NCBI GenBank assembly: GCA_036897485.1
Contig: JAYMTF010001543.1
Location: forward strand, 1-22,738
Origin: Pelargonium nanum
Lineage: Eukaryota > Streptophyta > Magnoliopsida > Geraniales > Geraniaceae
DNA length: 22,738 bases
Direction of reading: 5' to 3'
Part shown: positions 1-8,013 of the stretch, piece after piece
Layout of the letters: each line of letters begins with the position of its first letter
Numbering within the stretch: the stretch's first letter is position 1
Program-made: the position numbers and the translations under genes
The notes under the pieces: generated by a model
What the model was told of the DNA's origin: nothing
The model's database searches: none
The model's input: the letters and a program-made list of their open reading frames with translations, nothing else

Positions 1-69
1 AATCTGCAATGCTTTCACTCCAATTCTTATCCACTTCAAACCCAAAACCCCCATTTCTTCTCCGCCCAT
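1..69 (-). CDS. possible 5' end of a gene leaving the window on the left (partial)
   Basis: On the minus strand an ATG at 69-67 opens a frame that stays open for 23 codons to the window edge, beginning MGGEEMGVLG. It is the second ATG in the area; the one just upstream opens only a short frame that closes inside the window. The DNA upstream of it (about 130-190) carries TGGGC and GGGCCC motifs, which are common in promoters of plant housekeeping genes. No domain can be recognised in 23 residues. This may equally be a chance open frame, so confidence is low. Confidence 0.2.
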   Translation of the reverse strand, partial: MGGEEMGVLGLKWIRIGVKALQI

Positions 70-507
70 TTCTTCAACCCCATTCCAATTCCTGAACTCA
101 AAAACCTTAAAAAAAAAAACTCAAACCCAAGCTCAAGCCCATCAATTCCACGTGTACAAGTTGGGCTCTATCATGGGCCCTTTTGAGATTTGATATTCTA
201 TCTTTACAAGTTGGGTCCTTTTGGACTGTATATAATTTGGATAAATAACCATAGGTCATTCATAAAAAAGAGAAGGTTCTTTCTAGTGACAATTAAAGCC
301 AATTGATTAGCTTGACCCTCCCTTACATTCCACACATTTTAAGTATTGTTCTTCAAAACAGTACGTTTAATTATTGAAACAAAGAATAAAGTTGCACCCA
401 AAAAAAGCTAGTGATGAAGAAATTTTCAAAATATGCTATAACACAAAGTTGGTGACATATTCGTTTCTCCACTCAACCATATCATATCAGGCCCTCCTTT
501 AATTTCA
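70..507. other. intergenic region upstream of the EF-hand gene
   Basis: No gene is seen here. The left part (about 130-190) holds GGGCC-type motifs that could belong to a promoter firing leftwards. The right part is AT-rich and leads into the TATA box of the EF-hand gene. An A-run lies near 110-119. Confidence 0.5.
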
Positions 508-515
508 TATATAAA
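508..515 (+). promoter_or_regulatory. TATA box of the EF-hand gene
   Basis: TATATAAA lies 50 bp before the start codon. This spacing predicts transcription starting near 540 and a very short leader of about 25 nt. The assignment rests on motif and position only. Confidence 0.6.
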
Positions 516-564
516 AGTTGATGCAACACTCAGATACATACATCAAGCTAGCACAAGCTAAGAT

Positions 565-861
565 ATGGCGATCATGTGTTGCATGCAAGTGCAGCCCAGC
601 CAGGAGATGACGGTGGACGAGTTCAAGATGTGGCTCCGGCGATACGACGCCAACCACGACGGTCGTATCAGCCTCGAAGAGCTCAAAGACGCTCTCCACA
701 GCCTCCGGATATGGTTCTCCTGGTGGCAAGCTCGTCAGGGGATGAAGGAAGTCGATGCTGACCACGACGGCCTTATTGACAGTCCCGTTGAAATCGAGAA
801 GCTCGTGCACTACGCTCAGAAGCACCTTCACATGAAGATCACCAATCAAAGTAATTGGTGA
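565..861 (+). CDS. two-EF-hand calcium-binding protein (calmodulin-like, small)
   Basis: An intronless gene for 98 residues, probably a soluble calcium sensor of the plant calmodulin-like group. The first EF-hand loop is at residues 28-39 (DANHDGRISLEE) and has Asp, Asn, Asp, Ser and Glu at the standard ligand positions. The second loop starts at residue 64 (DADHDGLIDSPVE). It has the first acidic ligands and the Gly-6/Ile-8 pattern, but Val at position 12 and Glu only at position 13, so it may bind calcium weakly. A helix with two adjacent Trp (residues 53-54) links the loops. The N-terminus has a Cys pair at residues 5-6; there is no Gly-2 myristoylation signal. The start is the first ATG, behind a TATA box. 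Base composition is clearly GC-richer than the flanks, as expected for a real coding exon. The target is unknown. Confidence 0.88.
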   Translation: MAIMCCMQVQPSQEMTVDEFKMWLRRYDANHDGRISLEELKDALHSLRIWFSWWQARQGMKEVDADHDGLIDSPVEIEKLVHYAQKHLHMKITNQSNW

Positions 862-1964
862 TCTACTCTACTGATCTGTCATCATTAATTATATATGTGT
901 ATCTATTTGCTTTTGATAGTATCTTTGTTCTATAATTTGTGTGTGTGTGATTGCTCTGTATGTTGTGAGGCCATGTAATGTGACTTGTTTTGTCATTGTT
1001 AATGGTTAATTATAAGTAATTGTTAATGGCTGTTTTTTTAAATCTGAAAATGTATTGAAAAGCCTCAAGAGGGTCCAACAACCAAAGAGTTTAGGATACA
1101 ATCATCTGAAAGTAGAGAAAGAGCACCCACAAGAGGGTGAGATAATAAGTTACACTCGGTAAATTATAATAACAAAGTTTTACTAAAAATCTACTAAATG
1201 ATTTGCCCGTCTATCAACCTGTAATAACATGAACTCTTCGAACATTGAAGTTTGGTTCCTGCTCCAGAAACAAAGATCTTTATGGATGAGAATTACAATC
1301 ATTCATGTAAAACAGAGTAATAATAGAGCTAGCATCTACTTCCACCAAGATTTTCCTAACACCTAAGAGAATCTTGAATGAGTTGAAATAAACTTACTGA
1401 AACTTATCATGATTGGGTTTTTTTTTTTAATATGGTTTATGTAAAATAGGCCCAAAATGAATTTGTTGGATTGGGCTAGAATAGGTTTGGTTTTGCGGCC
1501 CATTTGCAGGGAATAAGAAGTGAGAATTGGGAGGTGTAGTAGGTGGCGCTGAGGTGGCTGGTACAATCTCCGTACCCTTTGAGTTTAGTGAAGAGCCCAA
1601 TTGGTATGTTGGAATATTTATTTATTTATTTATTTAATCAATTTTCATGTGTATGTTTTGGGGATTCAGTTGAAGCTACCGTCTTATGTATTACAAAACT
1701 TTATCTTTCTTCTCAAATATGGATCTGACATAGAAAAAAGAGCAACAACAGCATTTGAAGAATATAAGAAGCTCGTGTGTGTGTGTATATATATATGGAT
1801 AATAATATATGTATATATCAAATATTTAAATATGTTTAAAAAATGAGAAAGAAGCTGTACAGAAAATGGGGGATCAGAGACAATGTACCCTTCTGCAAAA
1901 CCCAAAAGCTTTCGTCTTCTTTGCTTAAATCCAAAGGGCTTTTGTAGTTTAGTGAGAGATATAA

Positions 1965-2270
1965 TTAGAGCGGGTCATGCATGTCACAACTAGTACTACG
2001 ACATAAAATTTGGATTTATACATTTTATAATTATGTATAATGTGTCAAATATGTTGGATCGTACATCTTGTATTACTAGTGTCAAATTGCGCTCTTCCTC
2101 AATTAGACGTTATATGCAGTTGCATATCTTGCACATACTAATTTTGAGTCATGTCAGCACGACTTATTTGATTATCATTTTACGTGTCGTGTTCATATTT
2201 TGTATCTATAATCACGAAATCATGCAACATATAATCCATGTTTAACATGACATGCACGAACGAATTAGAG
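1965..2270. repeat. decayed ACACGAC-type repeat
   Basis: On the minus strand the block contains AACACGACACG (around 2184-2194), a GTCGTGC motif around 2157-2163 and several CATGACATG-like words. A CATGCATGTCA near 1976-1986 is nearly matched in inverted orientation by TGACATGCACG near 2248-2258 (10 of 11). The same vocabulary occurs in the element at 16132-16551, so I infer an old copy of a related family. The ends are uncertain. Confidence 0.35.
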
Positions 2271-4512
2271 TTTCCGTATATATGTATTTATTTGAGAAAT
2301 AAATTGTGAGGGAGGTGTTGACTGGTCTTGTGTCCTGATTAACAGGGCACTGATATGTGGGAATATACCACTTGTCACCACCCCATTTGAATGACCATTT
2401 TGGAACCATGTGAGTGACAACTATGTCCTTTGGGTGCAAGCTAGTAAATTCAAAAAGCTTCTCCTCCATACATTTATTATCCCACATGTTTTTCAATTTT
2501 AATCTTCTTTTTTAACAACTTAATCCCAAGTGTCATTGCTTATCTTTCTCTATACTTTATAGCTCCAAGTCCCAATTCCTATTTTCAAAATTATACACTA
2601 AAAGCTACATTTGTTATCATAAATGAATTATGACTTTCAAGTTACTATTATTATCCATTAATTAATATATCTTTGAATTGAATTCTATGGGCTTCCAAAA
2701 AAAAATGCTAGCTGGCTTACTTTAATTTTGCTCAAATGAGTCAATACTTACTAAAAAAGGTTAATTAATAAAGATAATTATTTTTAATTAAAGTTATGTT
2801 TGGGATTTTACATCCCAAGTGTGCACATGCTCTTCTAGATGTTGCCAACTATATGTTTGATATTTAATGACAATGAGATACAAAAAGATAGATTTAGTCT
2901 TTACCTCTATAATCTAATTTATTGAGCTATGATTTATAAATGAAAACGAAGAATGGTAATGAATTTTGTCTCTATTCATGTTTTACATGAACACATATCA
3001 TATTTGATATGACATGCTACACACCAAAAATAGGAGATGTGGGAGTGCTTGATTTGATTGCCTCTCTTTCCAAAAGGTTTCAATAATATAATATACACAT
3101 GCTAAATCATTTTTTATCTTGTACATTCATGTGTTCCCCTCCAAACCAGAAAACCTTTTTATATTTTGTTTCTTCCTATATCTACACTGAACTCAACTCA
3201 TTGTTTTTCTATAAGGAAATGCTATTTTTATTAATAATAATTGACAAATTACATGTTTTAGAATATTCACAAACTAACTAATCTATAAAAGTTCATAGAT
3301 GATAACAGGATATTTACAAGAAAATTTTACAAATCAAGACGGAAAGAAGACGAGAAATTATCATGTGCGAACGTGATCTATTTCAGTATTTTTTATTGTT
3401 GAAATAAACAATTATATTTTATTTAATAAATACCGCTCGGCACGTTACATCATGATGACCAATATTGCGAGTCTAACATAAAAACAGCGGACCTAAGCGA
3501 ACCGCTTTATAGACACAAATTCTATTCTATAAAATATAAAAATACCATATATCTATCTAGTAGATAATATAATTAGAGCAATTTATTTAGTCAGAAAATA
3601 ATAGAAGGAGTATTTTTTTTTTAAAATAAGCCAGCTCATATATAGAGTCAAGTCAAAGAGGAGTCAATGCAAGCATGGCCCACACAATAGAGGCTCCTCC
3701 CTGGATTCTGATGCCACTGTTCATTTTTCAGCTCTGACCTCTTTTCTGCTTTTCTGTGTCACTTTGAATTCAACACTTTTATTACCACCATACCATAATT
3801 AACATTTTCATTTTATTAATTAATTAAACAAATTTGAAATTAAAACAATTTCATTTAAAAAACACGACAAATGTATAGAAAAAATATATGCAAATATGAA
3901 TATATTGGGTTGTTATAATAAAATGTTAAAATCATTGTAATTTTTAAGAATTGTATATGATATAGTGTCCATGATATTCCAAATTCAATTAACAAGTACA
4001 TTATAGAAAAATGGCTTTTAAATTATAAAATAAATTGAATGGGGAATGAAGAACCCGCGTAGCATTTATTATTGGTAGGTTTTAGTATCGTAGAAGAATT
4101 TATGGGACTTACAAAAACTAGGAATATAAAATATAAAAAATAAATTACTGCAGCTAAGTTACAAGTGAGATTGTACGAGAAAGTTATTTGAAAAATGAAT
4201 ATTTGTATACATTTCTTGTATTTAAAATTGTCAGTGAGTCCCTTTAATATGGCAGAAGCAGAAACAAAGTATTTTAAAAATGTTGTTGGAAAAATGCTAT
4301 TTCTCAGAATCTTCGTTATCAGAAACATTACAAGAAATGTGTGGATGGGGATTGGGTAGAATTTGATAATTGATATGATCAGAATTATTTATATGTAATA
4401 AAAATGAATAAAATGTGTAGCTGTGAACATCGATAGGAGTAAAAGAGAGGTTCTTGGTAACTTCAGACATACTAATATTATCCAGCTGCCAAACAAAACA
4501 CTCACTATTATT

Positions 4513-4515
<3 letters not shown>

Positions 4516-4543
<28 letters not shown>
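4516..4543. repeat. AT microsatellite, (AT)14
   Basis: A perfect alternating AT run of 28 bases, flanked by C on the left and G on the right. It is likely to vary in length between individuals. Confidence 0.95.
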
Positions 4544-4547
<4 letters not shown>

Positions 4548-4660
4548 TGATCTTTGAAATTCAAGATTGGCCACCCCATCGAGCTCTTCCATTAAATGCC
4601 AATTTAACATGTCATGACAAAAAACATCACATCACATGTCCATAACATGATCATGACATC

Positions 4661-4687
4661 AACCATATAACATGAACATGCATGCAC
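4661..4687. repeat. 27-bp direct repeat, copy 1
   Basis: This copy starts AACCATATAACATGAACATG and matches the copy at 4991-5017 at 26 of 27 positions. The copies are 330 bp apart, in the same orientation. Confidence 0.85.
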
Positions 4688-4695
4688 TGTTTAAG

Positions 4696-5149
4696 TGTTT
4701 GTTTGGTAACAGTCAAAGGAGTCGACATGTAAACAAAATTTAAAAGAGAAATTGAGTACGATGTTCCGTAAAGGTAACAAACGGTGACTTCAATGATGAA
4801 AGCTCCTGAGAGCTCGTTGTTTTTGCGGATGAGAATCACTAGATTTGTCGATGAAGTTTACCGATCTAGTCTATTATACTTGTTTAAGTTACTCAGTTAA
4901 CACCTACGTTGATTAATGCCCAATAAATTAACCTTACACCATCCATTTTATACACAATCAAAGTTATCTTTTATCATGTACTACTCATTAAACCATATAA
5001 CATGAACATGTATGCACATTCAAATTAACCAACCATTTCAACAAGTGATAATTTTTTTACTGTTTTTTTTATCCGAACGTACTATTATACGAAACTCAAC
5101 TGTTTGAACCAGCTCCGTACAATTTTCTAGTAATGTTGCCAAACAAACA
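4696..5149. mobile_element. candidate MITE with inverted terminal repeats
   Basis: TGTTTGTTTGGTAACA at 4696-4711 is matched in inverted orientation at 5134-5149 by TGTTGCCAAACAAACA (15 of 16). The interval of about 454 bp has no coding capacity, which fits a non-autonomous DNA transposon (possibly hAT-like from the terminal sequence, an inference). I could not find a clear target-site duplication, so the ends are provisional. The right end lies about 245 bp before the start codon at 5394. Confidence 0.4.
4991..5017. repeat. 27-bp direct repeat, copy 2
   Basis: The second copy of the repeat at 4661-4687, differing by one base (T for C at the 21st base). It lies inside the candidate MITE, while copy 1 lies just outside its left end. 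Confidence 0.85.
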
Positions 5150-5261
5150 AGGCCAAAGCATCATCCATGATAGATCCACATCTGACATCATCCACACACA
5201 CATACATGTTATTATATAGATACACACACATGTCATCACCATCCCAGCCCTACTCCATAGA

Positions 5262-5269
5262 TATAAATA
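5262..5269 (+). promoter_or_regulatory. TATA box of the DUF1645-like gene
   Basis: TATAAATA lies 132 bp before the start codon. It predicts a start of transcription near 5290-5300 and a leader of about 100 nt. The predicted leader also contains ATTAGGGTTT at 5311-5320, a telo-box in reverse orientation, often seen near transcription starts of growth-related plant genes. Confidence 0.6.
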
Positions 5270-5393
5270 CAGACCCATCTACTTGAGAGGTTGTAACAGT
5301 GCTTCATTTTATTAGGGTTTCATCAATTTCATTTTATTTTATTTTTACTGTTTTGTCTCTTGAGTTCAGTTCATGTTGTTTTGAGAGACCCAT

Positions 5394-5962
5394 ATGGCAT
5401 GCTTGGACAGCTCTTCTTCTTCTCCATCCTCCTCAGACCACACCAACAAAACCTACCAGTGCCCTCCAATGAGCCCTAGAATCTCCTTCTCCAATGACTT
5501 TGCAGAGTCTCAGTATCTCCACCAACTTCACCACCAGCAGCAGGTTATGAGGAACCCTAGGGACCAGTCACCACCAACCTCTGACTTTGAATTCTCTGTC
5601 ACCAACAACTACTCAATGTCCATGATGACCACTGCTGATGAGCTCTTCTGTAAAGGCCAGTTCTTGCCTTTCAAGCCTACCCACAACAAGACCACCACTC
5701 TCCGGGAAGAGCTCCTCGTCGGCGACGACCAAGAACTGCCTCTCCGGCGTCCCAAAACCTCCACAAGGTGGAAAGGCCTTCTGGGTCTCAAGAAGTCTCA
5801 CATTGGCTCCAAGAAAAACGATAACAAGACCTCTGCTACTGAAGCCTTTGAGTTCACAGGTAAACAAAATGCTCAACATTTTTTAACCTTTTTTTATTTA
5901 TTGTTTTTTTAAGGGTTTTTGGTTGATTTTAATTTTTTGTTGTTGCAGGAACTGTTGAATGA
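5394..5962 (+). CDS. DUF1645 / MAKR-like protein of unknown function
   Basis: Two exons, 5394-5859 and 5949-5962, are joined by an 89-nt GT-AG intron and give 159 residues ending EAFEFTGTVE. The protein is Ser-rich at the N-terminus (residues 6-14). It then has PPMSPRISFSNDF (24-36), a His/Gln-rich stretch (43-50), and the family signature SDFEFSV...ADELFCKGQFLPFK (63-94). A basic patch, RRPKTSTRWKGLLGLKK (118-134), follows. The pair FEF...ADELF.KGQ..P is typical of plant DUF1645 proteins and of membrane-associated kinase regulator proteins; the molecular role of DUF1645 proteins is poorly known. The basic patch could bind membrane phospholipids or act as a nuclear signal (inference). If the intron is retained, the frame runs 13 residues longer (172 aa). 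A three-codon upstream ORF (5373-5384) ends 9 nt before the start. Confidence 0.82.
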
Positions 5963-6884
5963 TGGTGGGTTCAAGTTGCAGGAGATTGGTTGAAGATGGT
6001 GTTTATGGGTAGATTAGAGATATGGGACAATTTTTTTGGGAGGAAGATTGGACTTTTTTTCTTCACTTGATTAACTGGTTTAGATTGGGTCTTAATTGAG
6101 TTGGATTAATTTAATGTTATCTTGGGTGTTATTATTTTTCTTTTTGAACTTTCTTTAAGTTTGGTGTTTGGCTGTTTTGATATGTACAAAAGAAAATGTT
6201 TTGCAGTTGAAGGGAACTTCTGCAGTGTAGCTGTCCTCTTGTAGGCTATGAAGATCATGATTTTGACTTGATCTAATTTTTAATTTAATGTGTTTCTTTA
6301 TTATTATAATCTTTGAGTGTGCATTTTTTCTATTCTTTTGTGAGTAGAGGAAGATCTCTCAGATCCAAATCCAATGGCTTTACCAATAAAATAGGGATTG
6401 CAGATACTTTTGCCATGATTCCAACACTCATTTCCACACAACAAATCAAAGTCTTATTTCTATTATCTACAAGATGTTAGCTAATCTTACTTTTGAAAGG
6501 AGTAAATTATTTGGTAAAATTTTCTTAAGTTGAGGATATACTTAATAATTCATTAAAGTAGTGTGTGTCTAATATATAAATTTAGATTGGGTTTGATTTA
6601 AATTTATCTTTTAAAATGTTGTACAAATATATTGTATGAAAAAATATAGAATTTTGAATGATAAGATAAGAGTTCAATTTAAAATCTTATGTCTATGCAG
6701 GTCTTGAATGCAGTTTAATTACAATCAAATCTAAATATAAATTTTAAAATTGTCCAAACGTTTGATTTGATTTAAATTCATACGTACTCCTTCACGAACA
6801 TACAAGCTTTAGGATAAGACATCAACCGTTAGCATATATCTAGTACAAGTCAAACATACCGTGTCATTTTCTTGTTAAAAAACA

Positions 6885-7230
6885 AATTTCACTATTGAAT
6901 TGGTGTTCTTTTAGTAATAAACCAAAATTGATTTGCAACAAAGGTGCATAAGCTTGGTTGCTCATGTGGGCAAATTTCATGTAAGAGCTCATACAGAGCA
7001 ACAATTTGTGCAATGACCAAACTTTATTGTCTCCAAATGTTTATAGACATTAGAGAAGCATAAGTTGTATAGACCTTCTCAACAAGACCTAAGAGGTTAA
7101 AGTGAACCTTGTTGGACATGCAAATCTTATTGCTAAAATTCTCAAACACCTCTTCAAATTTCAATGAATGAATGAGAATACTGACTATTGATTGATATAT
7201 TTCCCAAAAAATCAAAAGGTGAAAAAACAA
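6885..7230 (-). pseudogene. coding-like relic, family unknown
   Basis: One minus-strand frame reads about 110 codons with a single interruption. It includes stretches such as KFEEVFENFSNKICMSNKV and IVALYELLHEICPHEQPSL, whose composition looks more like protein than random AT-rich DNA. No domain is recognised. It could be a fragment of an old gene or transposon, or chance. Confidence 0.25.
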
Positions 7231-7340
7231 AACATTTTATTTCAATACAAAATTTACTGGTCCTCACCTCAAAGTTTCAGAAGTGCCAATCTGACCTTTT
7301 GGATTCAGTGGATGGTTTCGTGACTATTGCAGATGGATAT

Positions 7341-7556
7341 GGCAATGGCGAGTGTGGCTGGCTATGCCTCCTCCTGTCGTCCCTTCTACTTAGCATTGGT
7401 TGCTCGGGTTTTGTTTGCTTTTCTTTTCCGACACAATTTGGCAATAGAAAGGGTGACTGGCGTAACCTCCTGTTGTCTGGTTTCGTTTGCTTTTCTCTGC
7501 TCAAAGGATTCTGCAACGGCGGCTGGCTACTCCTCCTGTTGTGGTCTCTTGTAGAT
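7341..7556. repeat. degenerate three-unit tandem repeat
   Basis: Units begin near 7341, 7440 and 7511. Each has a GCAA-G-GGCG-like start, then GGCTGGCTA or GACTGGCGTA, then CCTCCTGT.GT. The first two units end in GGTTT(C/T)GTTTGCTTTTC; the third ends at 7556. Unit lengths of about 99 and 71 bp are not both multiples of three, so the repeat does not preserve one reading frame. Open frames run through it on both strands (7188-7646 on plus, 7277-7516 on minus), but neither looks like a known protein. A TTTCGA triplication follows near 7559-7577. Confidence 0.6.
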
Positions 7557-8013
7557 TGTTTCGATTTCGATTTCGATAGCTTTTCTTCCCTGTTTCACCA
7601 AAACAAAAACAAACAAAAAAATGTTAGTAATTTGAAAACTGGATAAATTAAACATTGCGGGATAAGCAATATCTCAACTAAGTCACAATGTTCAGTCATA
7701 TAGTAGCCTGTCACAATATGTATCAGAAACCAACCTTGCACATTACAGAATGAACGATAAAAGGCATATACTTACAAGCACTTCCCAAAGAACCGTAAAT
7801 GCATCAACCATATGTAGAGAGAGATCACTGTTATATAATAATCATGAAGCTAAAGCATAATCTACAAGAGCAATCCATAAATGGCTAAAAGGTGTTGTGC
7901 AAGATATCACCTAACGTTCCCTTATGTTACAGTGGGAGATTTAGGAAACATAATAACAAATCATATACTAGAGGAGGGTACAATTATAAGGCTATACTTG
8001 CCATCCAACAAAG

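Larger units (their letters stand above)
862..4660. other. long AT-rich intergenic region
   Basis: No gene is supported across about 3.8 kb. The first 100-150 bases are probably the 3' UTR of the EF-hand gene (a GT run near 940-950). GT/AT microsatellite sequence lies near 1775-1797. A block with scattered ACACGAC-type motifs is at about 1965-2270. Open frames at 2242-2496 (-), 3099-3281 (+) and 4023-4328 (-) have low-complexity, AT-driven translations and no domain, so I do not call them genes. Confidence 0.6.
5963..8013. other. 3' UTR and intergenic region between convergent genes
   Basis: The first about 350 bases are T-rich and are probably the 3' UTR of the DUF1645-like gene. The interval 6500-6800 is AT-rich with imperfect foldback sequence. 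A coding-like relic lies on the minus strand at 6885-7230, and a degenerate repeat lies at 7341-7556. The last 200-300 bases before 8014 are probably the 3' UTR of the B3 gene. No intact gene is supported. Confidence 0.55.

Noticed and set aside
2242-2496. 84-codon minus-strand frame
   Set aside because: No domain, no good splice or promoter context, and its upstream part overlaps the tail of the decayed repeat.
4023-4328. 101-codon minus-strand frame
   Set aside because: Its Phe/Ile/Leu-rich translation is what AT-rich non-coding DNA gives; no domain.
6545-6790. Imperfect foldback sequence (TTTAGATT...AAATCTAAA words)
   Set aside because: The arms match only in short AT-rich words and have no defined ends, so a MITE call is not supportable.
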